Part shown: piece by piece, positions 8,067-16,115 of the stretch
How positions within the stretch are numbered: position 1 is the first letter of the stretch
How the letters are laid out: every line of letters begins with the position of its first letter
DNA from: Streptomyces bambusae
GTDB taxonomy: Bacteria; Actinomycetota; Actinomycetes; Streptomycetales; Streptomycetaceae
Direction of reading: 5' to 3'
DNA: 56,569 bases
Assembly (NCBI RefSeq): GCF_019400985.1
Contig: NZ_WTFF01000012.1
Span: 1 to 56,569 of the forward strand
The notes under the pieces: generated by a model
The model's database searches: none
Seen by the model: only the letters and a program-made list of their open reading frames with translations
Told to the model about the DNA's origin: nothing
Made by a program: the position numbers and the translations under genes

Positions 8067-8901
8067 GACCACCAGGGCACGCATGGAGGACGCCCTGGCC
8101 CACGCTGCTGCCCACCTCTCCACCACGGCGACGGGGGCGCCGGCCTGGGGATGGCTCGGCCGCACCATCGGCAGTCGCACCGGGGGCGGCCACTGGCTCC
8201 GCGTCCACTGCGGCGAGGCAGCCAAGACCCCTACCGTCCGGAACGAGGGAATCGCCCTTGCCGAGGAACGGGTGTCCGGCAAGGTGTCCCGCCCGCACCT
8301 CCACGACCTGTACCGCTGGGACGGAGGCGAGTACGTCTTCGAAGCGGAGCTGATCGACTACATCGCCCAGCCCGTCATCTCGCCGGAAACGCCCGACCTC
8401 ACCGAGGATCCGGGCCTGCCGGACTCCTGGTGGACGACCCTGCGGGAGAGTCTGGACGCCCTCAGCACCGCCGAACCGCCCCGCGAGACCATCCGCCAGT
8501 CCTGGGCCGACCGGGTGTTCCCCGAGTTCCTGGGGATCCCCGCCCCGGCCATCACCGAACGGGTCACCGGGCACGCCGACCTCCAGTGGGCCAACCTCAC
8601 GCATGACCCGCTCGTCATCCTGGACTGGGAGCGATGGGGCGCCGTACCCGTTGGCTACGACCCCGCGATGCTCTACGTGAACAGCCTCCGCGTCCCCGCC
8701 GTCGCTGACCGCATCCGTGCCGAGTTCACCCACGTCCTCGACACCCCTGCCGGCCGGATCGGCGAGCAGATCGCCCTTGCCGAGATGCTCCAGGCTGTGG
8801 GCCGTGGCTGGTACGTCGAGCTGGCCCCGTACCTCCTCGACCGCGCCGAAGGGCTGACGGGGATGCGACCGACACTGCTTGCAAGGCCCGAGGCCAAGTA
8901 G
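8047..8901 (+). CDS. APH-like phosphotransferase (kinase fold), divergent
   Basis: 284 aa from ATG 8047, starting inside the reductase gene. The Brenner motif H176-A-D178-LQWA-N183 and metal-binding D193-W-E keep the catalytic core of aminoglycoside-phosphotransferase-like kinases. GYDPAMLY and a helical C-terminal lobe follow. The N-terminal lobe is short, and no standard glycine-rich loop is evident. APH-fold enzymes act on sugars, amino alcohols or, in class V lanthipeptides, on peptide Ser/Thr. The peptide next door has several Ser/Thr, so peptide phosphorylation is possible. Resistance or product modification is the alternative. Confidence 0.75.
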   Translation: MYSPKDETTRARMEDALAHAAAHLSTTATGAPAWGWLGRTIGSRTGGGHWLRVHCGEAAKTPTVRNEGIALAEERVSGKVSRPHLHDLYRWDGGEYVFEAELIDYIAQPVISPETPDLTEDPGLPDSWWTTLRESLDALSTAEPPRETIRQSWADRVFPEFLGIPAPAITERVTGHADLQWANLTHDPLVILDWERWGAVPVGYDPAMLYVNSLRVPAVADRIRAEFTHVLDTPAGRIGEQIALAEMLQAVGRGWYVELAPYLLDRAEGLTGMRPTLLARPEAK

Positions 8902-8974
8902 TTACGGCCCCAGGAAGTCCCTGAGCAGAGCGACGACCACGACGCCGACGCCGACCGCGGTTCAACTTCAACGA

Positions 8975-8991
8975 GCGGTCCTCAAGTAGCC
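8975..8991. repeat. right copy of 17-bp direct repeat flanking the island
   Basis: Identical to 3385-3401. The minus-strand TGA stop of the Gfo/Idh gene (8982-8984) lies within it. The 73 bases between the kinase stop and this repeat hold no gene. Confidence 0.75.
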
Positions 8992-10058
8992 ACGTAAGCC
9001 TCCGCTCCCGCCCCAGACCCAGACCCGGCCCCCGCCACGGCCCCCGCCCCGGCCCCGGCGCCCGCCCCCGCCAACTGCTCCTCCGCCTCCGCCAGGATCT
9101 CCGTCAGCCGCAGCCCGAAGGCCGCCCCCCGCGGGTCGGGCTTCCGTGTGCGGGCCGACTCCAGCAGGGCGTCGACGGCGCGGCCGTACGCGCCCGGTAC
9201 GTCGCTCCAGCCGGGCAGCCCGAACACGCCCTCCGCCCCGCGCAGCTCCAGCCCCACTCCGGCGGCGGCCCGCGGCGCACCCAGGGAGAGCACGGCCGTG
9301 CTGGCGGCGCCGGAGCTGTGCCGCAGGGCCAGCTGGACCACGTCCGAGGGGCCCCGGGCAGCGGTCACGCCGACCACGTCGCCCAGGACCGGGATCAGCA
9401 CCGACAGCGCGTGCGGGCCTACGTCCCACAGGCCGCCCTTGGCGCGGCGCCACGGCGACTCGGCGTAGGCGCTGGGCGCGCCGTCGGGCGGGAAGACCGC
9501 GCCGAGCCAGTGCGCGGCGGCCGTGAACCACCCGCCGCGCCCGGCCTGTTCCTCGACCCAGCCGGCGGTGGGCTCGGCGAAGCGCAGCGTCAGGAAGACG
9601 ACGGAGGCGACGCCGGCGCGCTCCGCCGCGTCGGCCACCGCCCGGGCGTCCGCGACCGTCGTCGCGACCGGCTTGTCCAGCAGCAGGTGGCAGCCGGCCG
9701 CGGCGGCCCGGACGGCGAGCGGGGCCTGGACGTCGGGCGGCAGGGCGAAGGCCGCGACGTCACAGTCCGCGAACAGCGCGTCGGGGTCTTCGTACACCTT
9801 CACGCCGTACGTGCGCGCCAGCTCGGCCGCCGCCTCGGGGCGGCGGCCCCACACGCCGGCGAAGTCGGATCCCGCGTGTGCGGCGAGGGCGGGGGCGTGG
9901 GTGCGGTGCGCCCAGGGCCCCGTCCCGAGCAGCCCGACCCGCGGACGGGCTGCCGGACGGCCGACCGGACGGGAGGCCGAGTCAGGGGCCAGATCAAAGG
10001 CCCGACCAGAGGCCGGACCAGATACCGGACCAGAGGCCAAATCATACGAAATGCTCAC
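8982..10058 (-). CDS. Gfo/Idh/MocA-family oxidoreductase
   Basis: 358 aa from GTG 10058, chosen because GGGTGGGG lies 9-15 bases upstream; GTG 10076 would add six residues. A 35-residue low-complexity leader precedes the Rossmann motif VGLLGTGPWAHRTHAPAL. The active-site region HLLLDKPVATT (the conserved K) and GGLWDVGPHAL are typical of NAD(P)-dependent Gfo/Idh enzymes acting on sugars or inositol-like compounds. The C-terminus is an Ala-Gly tandem ([14 protein letters not shown]). Both termini are low-complexity repeat expansions. It reads convergently toward the island, and its stop lies in the 17-bp repeat. Confidence 0.87.
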   Translation of the reverse strand: MSISYDLASGPVSGPASGRAFDLAPDSASRPVGRPAARPRVGLLGTGPWAHRTHAPALAAHAGSDFAGVWGRRPEAAAELARTYGVKVYEDPDALFADCDVAAFALPPDVQAPLAVRAAAAGCHLLLDKPVATTVADARAVADAAERAGVASVVFLTLRFAEPTAGWVEEQAGRGGWFTAAAHWLGAVFPPDGAPSAYAESPWRRAKGGLWDVGPHALSVLIPVLGDVVGVTAARGPSDVVQLALRHSSGAASTAVLSLGAPRAAAGVGLELRGAEGVFGLPGWSDVPGAYGRAVDALLESARTRKPDPRGAAFGLRLTEILAEAEEQLAGAGAGAGAGAVAGAGSGSGAGAEAYVAT

Positions 10059-10136
10059 GTGCTCAGTGTGCCCCACCCGGCCGGGCGCACGGCCTCGCGA
10101 CCCGCACGACCGGGCCCACCTGGGGCGGAACCGCCG

Positions 10137-10174
10137 GTAACACGCGGTTCACACATGGGCAACGGAAGGGAAAT
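10137..10174 (+). promoter_or_regulatory. GlnR box upstream of glnII
   Basis: GTAAC-n6-TTCAC-n6-GCAAC-n6-GAAAT, with all three spacers exactly six bases. It matches the known Streptomyces GlnR pattern gTnAc-n6-GaAAc-n6-GtnAC-n6-GAAAc. It lies about 70 bases upstream of the glnII start. glnII is an established GlnR target induced by nitrogen limitation. Confidence 0.85.
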
Positions 10175-10242
10175 CGCGGGCGGGCACGCTGCGGTCATCA
10201 CCGCAGCAGTCGCAGTACCCGCAGAGTCTGAGGATGGGGCCC

Positions 10243-11274
10243 GTGAGCTACAAGGCTGAGTACATCTGGATCGACGGCACGGAGCCGACGGCGAAGCTTC
10301 GCTCGAAGACGAAGATCCTTCCCGGGGTCCCCTCCGACGGCGCGGAGCTGCCGATCTGGGGCTTCGACGGCTCCAGCACCAACCAGGCCGAGGGCCACGC
10401 CTCCGACCGCGTGCTCCAGCCGGTCTTCTCCTGCCCGGACCCGATCCGCGGCGGGAACGACGTCCTCGTCCTGTGCGAGGTCCTCAACATCGACATGACC
10501 CCGCACGAGTCGAACACCCGGGCGCTGCTGCGGCCGGTCGCGGAGAAGTTCGCCGCGCAGGAGCCGATCTTCGGCATCGAGCAGGAGTACACCTTCTTCG
10601 ACGGCACCCGTCCGCTCGGCTTCCCGGTGGGCGGCTTCCCGGCCGCGCAGGGCGGCTACTACTGCGGTGTCGGCGCGGACGAGATCTTCGGCCGCGACAT
10701 CGTCGAGAAGCACCTCGACCACTGCCTCACCGCGGGCCTGGACATCTCCGGCATCAACGCCGAGGTCATGCCCGGGCAGTGGGAGTTCCAGGTCGGCCCG
10801 CTGGGGCCGCTGGAGGTCGCCGACCAGCTGTGGATCGCGCGCTGGCTGCTCTACCGCACCGCCGAGGACTTCAACGTCTCCGCCACCCTCAACCCCAAGC
10901 CGGTCAAGGGTGACTGGAACGGCGCGGGCGCGCACACCAACTTCTCCACCCGCGCCATGCGCGAGGACTACGCCGCCATCATCGCCGCGTGCGAGGCACT
11001 GGGCGAGGGCAGCAAGCCGCTGGACCACGTCAAGAACTACGGCGCGGGCATCGACGAGCGCCTGACGGGCCTGCACGAGACGGCCCCGTGGAACGAGTTC
11101 AGCTACGGCGTCTCCGACCGCGGCGCCTCGGTGCGCATCCCGTGGCAGGTGGAGAAGGACGGCAAGGGCTACATCGAGGACCGCCGCCCGAACGCCAACG
11201 TCGACCCGTACGTGGTCACCCGCCTGATCGTGGACACTTGCTGCACGGGCCTGGAGAAGAACGGCCTGATCTGA
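10243..11274 (+). CDS. glnII: glutamine synthetase type II (eukaryotic-like)
   Basis: 343 aa from GTG 10243 (GTG AGC TAC AAG), the length and N-terminus of Streptomyces GSII. ATG 10234 is rejected because GAGG would directly abut it. It joins glutamate and ammonia using ATP in the cytosol. Visible family blocks include the N-terminal GFDGSSTNQAEGHASDRVL, the glutamate-binding GDWNGAGAHTNFS and ASVRIPWQVE plus EDRRPNANVDPY near the end. It has a GlnR box upstream and a strong terminator downstream, so it is a single-gene unit. GSII lacks the adenylylation loop of GSI, so control is mainly transcriptional. Confidence 0.97.
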   Translation: MSYKAEYIWIDGTEPTAKLRSKTKILPGVPSDGAELPIWGFDGSSTNQAEGHASDRVLQPVFSCPDPIRGGNDVLVLCEVLNIDMTPHESNTRALLRPVAEKFAAQEPIFGIEQEYTFFDGTRPLGFPVGGFPAAQGGYYCGVGADEIFGRDIVEKHLDHCLTAGLDISGINAEVMPGQWEFQVGPLGPLEVADQLWIARWLLYRTAEDFNVSATLNPKPVKGDWNGAGAHTNFSTRAMREDYAAIIAACEALGEGSKPLDHVKNYGAGIDERLTGLHETAPWNEFSYGVSDRGASVRIPWQVEKDGKGYIEDRRPNANVDPYVVTRLIVDTCCTGLEKNGLI

Positions 11275-11340
11275 GCCCGCACCCCGCCGCCCGCCGGGAC
11301 GAGCCGACCGCCGGGACGAGCCGGGGACGAGCCACTGCCT

Positions 11341-11386
11341 GACAACGACGCCCGCCGCGCCTCCGAGCGCGGCGGGCGTCGTTGTC
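11341..11386 (+). terminator. strong terminator of glnII
   Basis: A perfect 20-bp stem (GACAACGACGCCCGCCGCGC, 11341-11360) with a 6-base CTCCGA loop and exact complement at 11367-11386. It lies 67 bases after the glnII stop and has no clear U-tract, as is usual in Streptomyces. Confidence 0.9.
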
Positions 11387-11760
11387 AGTGGCGGGTGCGA
11401 GGGTGGGCGCGCGCGGCCGGCTTCCGAGGTGTCCAGCTCTGCAGAGCGGTTGCATCCCTGACCTTGTCCGGGGGTGGCCCGGGAAACGCCCGGGGCCTAT
11501 CCGACGGTCAGGCTCCGCCGATGGCCCTGTTCGACCTGTCAGCGCCGGCCGCGCAGCCTTCATTGCCGTTCGGCGGTACCTCGCCGTGCGTGGCGGTGGG
11601 ACGGAACTGTTCGGGATGCGATACGGGTGACCGGTCTGGAGTGGTGCAAGCGGCTGGGCGGCTGATGGTTTGTCCTGGTTCGGGCGCGGAGTTTGGGATT
11701 CCGCTCCAGTGGATGAGACGCGCCCTGCCGTCGGCCCCGTAGATCTGCTTCAATGACGCC
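11387..11760. other. 374-base region without a convincing gene
   Basis: No frame here shows sustained Streptomyces codon bias. It contains a GC-rich inverted motif (GGCCCGGGAAACGCCCGGGGCC, split as GGCCCGGG and CCCGGGGCC around 11476-11500). It ends in TAGATC followed by TTCAATGACGCC directly before the short ORF at 11761. It could be a structured leader, but I could not match it to a known riboswitch. Confidence 0.35.
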
Positions 11761-11880
11761 ATGGCCAGCCACTCGTACACCACGACAGGTCGCAGCGACC
11801 TGGAGCCGTTCTGGCCGTCCCGTCAGGATCACGATTTCGACCGGGTGTGTTGCCGCGCGACGAACGCGCCGGCCCTCTGA
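11761..11880 (+). CDS. 39-aa ORF, leader-peptide-like with Cys-Cys
   Basis: MASHSYTTTGRSDLEPFWPS followed by RQDHDFDRVCCRATNAPAL, ending TGA 11878-11880. Most third codon positions are G or C, so it looks coding. There is no ribosome-binding site; TAGATC about 20 bases upstream suggests leaderless transcription. The adjacent Cys codons (TGT TGC) near the end, a position where ribosome stalling could affect the downstream gene, resemble attenuator peptides. A 14-bp palindrome CCGAAGGCCTTCGG (11910-11923) follows before the winged-helix gene. Function is not established. Confidence 0.5.
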   Translation: MASHSYTTTGRSDLEPFWPSRQDHDFDRVCCRATNAPAL

Positions 11881-12008
11881 CGCCTTCCGGAACCCTCCTC
11901 CCGACCTTCCCGAAGGCCTTCGGTCTGCGCGGCACGACGACTGGATTCCCGTCTGGGTTCCCGTCTCTCTCGTCTTCTGCCGACTCCGTGTGAAAGAGCT
12001 GACCACTC

Positions 12009-12689
12009 ATGGCGAACACCCGCTCCATCGCTTCTGCCGCCACCGCTGCGACCGCGAACGCCCCGCTCCCCTTCCCGGCCCCTCCCCGCCACCGGCTGCG
12101 CGCCGTGGACCGGGAGGAGGTGGCCCGGGTGGTGGACTTCCTGCCACCGGGCGCCACTTGGTACCCGGCCCCCCAGCACTCCCTGCCCGCGCTGCCGGGC
12201 CAGCCGCCGATGATCGGCTACCTGGTCCTCGTACCGGCGGACCAGCAGCCGCCGATCACCCTGCCGCACCACCATCCGCAGGACCGGACCCAGCCCCAGG
12301 CCCACACCCAGACCCACACGCAGCAGATCCCGCCGCAGGCCCGGCCGCCGGCGCGGACCCGGTCGACGGCGCCCGCCGCCGAGGGCGGGGGCGACGGGGG
12401 CGTCGGCGACGGGGTCGTGCGGATCGACGCGGCGCAGCGCACCGCCCAGGTGGACGGCGAGGCCCTGGACCTGACCTACCTGGAGTTCGAGCTGCTGGCC
12501 CACCTCGTGGCCCACCCGCACCGGGTGCACAGCCGGGACCAGCTGGTCACCACCGTCTGGGGCTACGGCCACGTCGGCGACGGCCGAACCGTGGACGTCC
12601 ACATCGCCCGGCTGCGCCGCAAGCTCGGCGCCCGCCACCGCGGCACCATCCAGACCGTGCGCAGGGTGGGTTACAAGTACGCCCCCTGA
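12009..12689 (+). CDS. winged-helix DNA-binding protein (OmpR/PhoB-type C-terminus)
   Basis: 226 aa from ATG 12009, with AAAGAG upstream. Residues 25-85 form a Pro-rich unknown domain (VVDFLPPGATWYPAPQ, PPMIGYLVLVPADQQPP) and 90-125 a His/Gln/Pro linker. Residues 135-226 are a complete OmpR/PhoB winged helix: LDLTYLEFELLAHLV, HSRDQLVTTVWGYGHVG, GRTVDVHIARLRRKLG and TVRRVGYKY. There is no phosphoacceptor receiver domain, so it is an orphan effector rather than a response regulator. It lies between the Cys-Cys short ORF and a hairpin terminator. Confidence 0.85.
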   Translation: MANTRSIASAATAATANAPLPFPAPPRHRLRAVDREEVARVVDFLPPGATWYPAPQHSLPALPGQPPMIGYLVLVPADQQPPITLPHHHPQDRTQPQAHTQTHTQQIPPQARPPARTRSTAPAAEGGGDGGVGDGVVRIDAAQRTAQVDGEALDLTYLEFELLAHLVAHPHRVHSRDQLVTTVWGYGHVGDGRTVDVHIARLRRKLGARHRGTIQTVRRVGYKYAP

Positions 12690-12698
12690 CGAACAAGC

Positions 12699-12730
12699 GG
12701 GCCCGCGCTCCGGGAACGGAGCGCGGGCCC
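12699..12730. terminator. bidirectional terminator between convergent genes
   Basis: Perfect 14-bp stem GGGCCCGCGCTCCG with a GGAA loop and its exact complement. It sits ten bases after the winged-helix stop and 35 bases before the end of the convergent PepSY gene. Confidence 0.88.
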
Positions 12731-12765
12731 ACCCGCACCTGTGACGCCTACGCCTCGTACGCCGG

Positions 12766-14310
12766 CTAACGCGCCTCAGCAGTCGCGCCGCGGCCGCGCC
12801 GGACCGCCACCGCGCCCAGCACCACGTCGACGGCGACGAACGCCAGCAGGCTGATGCCGAGCAGCGGCACGAACCAGCCCACCACGGCCACCACCGCGGC
12901 CAGCGGCAGCAGCACCGTCACCGGCAGCTTCCGCCAGGCCCCGCGCGGCTGCGGCCGCCCGAAGGACAGCAGGCGGTCCTTGGTCGGCCGGCGCAGCCAC
13001 CACATCCGGTAGCCCCAGACGACGAGGAACATCACCGCGACCGCCAGCAGGGCCAGGGCCAGCTGGTTGACCAGGCCGAACATCAGCCCCATGTGCACGT
13101 CGATACCGAAGCGGGTGAGCTTGGCCAGCACCGGGTAGTCGGCGAAGCGGAGTTCGTCCATGACCCGCCCGTCGGCCGGATCGACGGCGACCGAGTCCAG
13201 GTGCACCGGGACCTGCCGGTCCCGCTCCTTGATCACGTACCCCTTGCCCTTGGCGGGCAGCGTCACCTGCACATGGTCGGTGACCCCGGCCGCGCGGGCG
13301 GCCTCGACCGCCTTGTCCACGCCGACGTCGGCGGTGGCGGGCATGCCCGGCATCTGTGTGCCGTCGGGCATGGTGTGCCCGGCGTGCTCGTCGCCTCCGG
13401 CGCCGTGGCCGGCCCCGCCCCCGAGGGTGGCGGACACCGACGGGGTGGCCCCGCCGACCCGGTCCTGGAGCCGGCCGATGTTCTCGCCGGCGTACGTCGA
13501 CCAGGTCAGGCCGGTCGCGGACAGCACGACCAGGCCGGCCGCGGACCAGAGGCCGACGGAGCCGTGCCAGGACAGGGTCCGGCGCCGCCCGGAGGCCCGG
13601 CCCTTGCGCTCGGGCAGGACCAGCTGGGCCTTGCGGGCGCGCCGGCGCCCGATCCACAGGGCGAGGCCGCCGAGTGCGACGATCCACAGCCAGCTGGCGG
13701 CGAGCTCGCTGTAGATCCGGCCGAACTCGCCGAGCTGGAGGCTGGCGTGGAACTCGCTCAGCCAGGCCCGCAGCGGCAGGGCGTCGCCGGAGGTGGTGAG
13801 CTGCCCGCGCACCTCGGCGGTGTACGGGTCGACGAAGACGGTGAGGTTCTCGTCCTCCCCGACGGTCGGGCTCTGCAGGATCACCCGGGTGGTGGCGTCC
13901 GCCTCGGGAGCGGGCCACACGCCGACGACCTTGCCGCCGGCCGGGGCCGCGTGCTGGGCGGCCTCGACCTGCTTGCCGAGCGGCAGGGCCGTGCCGCCCA
14001 CCCGGTCCACGGTCAGCTCGTGCGCGTAGAGGATCTTCTCCGCCTGGAACGACAGGGCGTACAGGAAGCCGGTCGCCGCGGCGAGGAAGAGCAGCGGGGC
14101 TATGAGGAGGCCCGCGTAGAAGTGCATCCGCAGCAGCAGGGGGCGCAACGCGGCCCAGCCGCCGGCGCGTGCCGACGACGGCGCGGCGGAGGGTGAAGCC
14201 ACGGCGGAGCTGGGCGTGTCGGAGCCGGACGTGTCGGTGCTGGGCGTGTCGGGATTGCCGGATTCTGCGGTGTCCGGGACGCGGGCGTCCGGTACTTCGT
14301 CAATGGCCAT
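12766..14310 (-). CDS. PepSY-domain membrane protein
   Basis: 514 aa if started at ATG 14310, which has AGGA eight bases upstream; ATG 14337 would add nine residues. After a Ser/Thr/Asp-rich leader come a TM segment (LLIAPLLFLAAATGFLYAL), a PepSY region, TM segments near 215 and 270, and a His/Met-rich stretch (HAGHTMPDGTQMPGMP) near 310-330. A second PepSY region, the conserved HMGLMFGLVNQLALALLAVA and two more TM segments follow. The layout is that of PepSY-associated TM (YcnJ/PiuB-like) proteins. The His/Met cluster hints at copper, which is inference. It is downstream of a His-rich membrane protein in the same direction. Confidence 0.85.
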   Translation of the reverse strand: MAIDEVPDARVPDTAESGNPDTPSTDTSGSDTPSSAVASPSAAPSSARAGGWAALRPLLLRMHFYAGLLIAPLLFLAAATGFLYALSFQAEKILYAHELTVDRVGGTALPLGKQVEAAQHAAPAGGKVVGVWPAPEADATTRVILQSPTVGEDENLTVFVDPYTAEVRGQLTTSGDALPLRAWLSEFHASLQLGEFGRIYSELAASWLWIVALGGLALWIGRRRARKAQLVLPERKGRASGRRRTLSWHGSVGLWSAAGLVVLSATGLTWSTYAGENIGRLQDRVGGATPSVSATLGGGAGHGAGGDEHAGHTMPDGTQMPGMPATADVGVDKAVEAARAAGVTDHVQVTLPAKGKGYVIKERDRQVPVHLDSVAVDPADGRVMDELRFADYPVLAKLTRFGIDVHMGLMFGLVNQLALALLAVAVMFLVVWGYRMWWLRRPTKDRLLSFGRPQPRGAWRKLPVTVLLPLAAVVAVVGWFVPLLGISLLAFVAVDVVLGAVAVRRGRGATAEAR

Positions 14311-14373
14311 GGTGGTCCTATGTGTTGGCGTAGACATGGGGAAGTCGACCCCAGGTCGCGCCGGTTCGCCTTT

Positions 14374-15366
14374 TCAGGCGCAGGCAGGACGGCCGGGGGC
14401 CGTGGCTCGGGCGGTCGCCCGGGCCGGTGGTCCCCGCCGCACCACGGCATGGGCGTGCACCGCCCCGCGCAACGCACGCGGCGGCTCGTACCGCCGGCTC
14501 CGGCGCACCCGCGGCGGGGCGGGGCGGACCGCGACCACTCGGATCCGTACGCGGCCCACGACCCGTACGCCGAGCGCCCGCAGGGCGCGGGCCAGGCGGA
14601 AGACGGCGCTCTCGCCCCGGGCGAGCCAGAAGGCGCAGAACAGCGCGGCGAGGAGGTGCACCCCGACCATGCCGAACCCGCCGTGCCCGGCCATCCCGAG
14701 ATCGGCCAGGCCGGCCAGATCGGCGAAACCGCCCAGGTCGCCGAAATCGGCCGTTCCGCCCAGGTCCGCGAGGCCGGCGGCGTCGGCCGACCCACCCGGA
14801 GCCGCCGCACCACCGAGGTCAACTCCACCGCCCGGGCCGGCCACGCCGGCCGTTTCCGCGGGCCCGGCCGCCGACGCGGCCTCTGGGGCCGCGTGCGGGT
14901 GGTGTCCGGCGTGGGCCGCGGACGCGGACGGGTTGGCGGCGGCCACCGCGTGGCCACCGTGAGCGCCCTGACCGCCGCCCCCGTGACCGCCCGCGGCACC
15001 CGCGCCGGCACCCGTACCCGCGCTTACGCCCACACCCGCGCCCTGACTGTCCGCGAAGACCAGGTGCAGCACCCCTTGGACGGCCAGCAGCGCCCCGGCG
15101 ATGGACGCGGTCCCGCGTCGCCGGCCGGCCGCCAGCCAGGCGGCCCCCGCGGTCAGGCCGAAGGCGGCCAGCAGGCCGCCGGCCGGGACGTCCCGGCCCG
15201 ACATGTACGCGTGCCCGAACGCCCCCAGCGCGGTGCACACAGCCGCGAACATCGCCGCCCGCGCACAGCGCAGCGGCGCCGCCGCGGCGGAGGCGCTGAT
15301 GGCGGTGACCGCGGCAGGGCCGGCGGCGGTGGCGGAGCGGGGGGCGGTAGTCATGTCCACGGCCAT
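14374..15366 (-). CDS. His/Gly/Ala-rich membrane protein paired with PepSY gene
   Basis: About 330 aa from ATG 15366 (ATG 15354 also possible). Three hydrophobic segments lie in the first 110 residues and one near 235-255 (MVGVHLLAALFCAFWLARGE). Between them is a long Gly/Ala/His-rich low-complexity region (GGHGGGGQGAHGGHA, HAGHHPHAAPEAA) and an imperfect LADLGG/FADLAG repeat (near 205-230). The tail is Arg-rich. It precedes the PepSY gene by 63 bases, so they are likely one operon. His-rich loops suggest metal handling. I do not recognise a named family. Confidence 0.65.
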   Translation of the reverse strand: MAVDMTTAPRSATAAGPAAVTAISASAAAAPLRCARAAMFAAVCTALGAFGHAYMSGRDVPAGGLLAAFGLTAGAAWLAAGRRRGTASIAGALLAVQGVLHLVFADSQGAGVGVSAGTGAGAGAAGGHGGGGQGAHGGHAVAAANPSASAAHAGHHPHAAPEAASAAGPAETAGVAGPGGGVDLGGAAAPGGSADAAGLADLGGTADFGDLGGFADLAGLADLGMAGHGGFGMVGVHLLAALFCAFWLARGESAVFRLARALRALGVRVVGRVRIRVVAVRPAPPRVRRSRRYEPPRALRGAVHAHAVVRRGPPARATARATAPGRPACA

Positions 15367-15441
15367 GTTCGCACCACCCCGCCCGCCTCCCGAGCGGACC
15401 CCCTCCCGGCACGCCCGAAACCCATGGCCGATCATGATCGG

Positions 15442-16062
15442 GTGAATCCTTTGCTACTGGCTCCGGCCTATGCCGGCGGGGTGCAGCTCGGGGCGTACGC
15501 GCTGGAGCGGATGGACGCGCAGGAGCGCGAGCGGGTGCTGCGCAGCTGCTCGACGAACGTCGACAATCTCGCGGCCGGCCGCTGGGAGACGCTGATCAGC
15601 AGCGCCTTCGTCGTCGAGGAGCCCATGCCGCTGCCCTACGCCCTGCTGCTGCTCGCCGTCCTCGGCTACGCGGAGTACGCGTACGGCGCCTGGTGGACCG
15701 CCGGGGTCTTCCTGCTGGGGCACACCGCCGCCACGCTGCTCGTGTACGGGGCGCTGCGCGCGAGCCGGCCCGGGCCGCAGACGCGGCGGGCGCTGGACGT
15801 GGGCACCAGCTACGGGTTCAACGCGGTGCTGGGCGCCCTGACCTCGGTCCTGCCGCGCGGGGCGGTGCGGAACGCGGCCCGGGTGGGGCTGCTGGCGCTG
15901 GCCGTGCGGCCGGTGCTGCGGCGCGAGCGGACCTTCACGGATGCCGGGCACCTGGTGGCCCTGGGCATCGGGGTAGGGCTGTCGCTGGTGGCGGACCGGC
16001 TGGCGGCAGATCGGCCGGCCGCCGATTACCCTTCCCGCCCGATCCGTCGGAAAATCACCTGA
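15442..16062 (+). CDS. rhomboid-like membrane protein
   Basis: 206 aa from GTG 15442; ATG 15424 in frame is an alternative, and neither has a clear ribosome-binding site. TM-type segments include LPYALLLLAVLGYAEYAYGA, WWTAGVFLLGHTAATLLVYG and the C-terminal GHLVALGIGVGLSLVADRL. DVGTSYGFNAVLGAL resembles the rhomboid serine-loop region but has Tyr-Gly after Ser. HLVALGIGVG matches the C-terminal helix of the actinobacterial rhomboid-like group. Protease activity is not assured. It starts divergently, about 75 bases from the His-rich membrane gene. Confidence 0.6.
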   Translation: MNPLLLAPAYAGGVQLGAYALERMDAQERERVLRSCSTNVDNLAAGRWETLISSAFVVEEPMPLPYALLLLAVLGYAEYAYGAWWTAGVFLLGHTAATLLVYGALRASRPGPQTRRALDVGTSYGFNAVLGALTSVLPRGAVRNAARVGLLALAVRPVLRRERTFTDAGHLVALGIGVGLSLVADRLAADRPAADYPSRPIRRKIT

Positions 16063-16115
16063 TACGTACCGAACGCACCGAAACCGCACCACACTGCACC
16101 GCTGGAGCCGCCACG

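Noticed and set aside
11387..11760. Known riboswitch (ZTP, SAM or cobalamin type)
   Set aside because: Some GGG/CCC motifs look suggestive, but I could not assemble the conserved core of any class. A covariance-model search would be needed.
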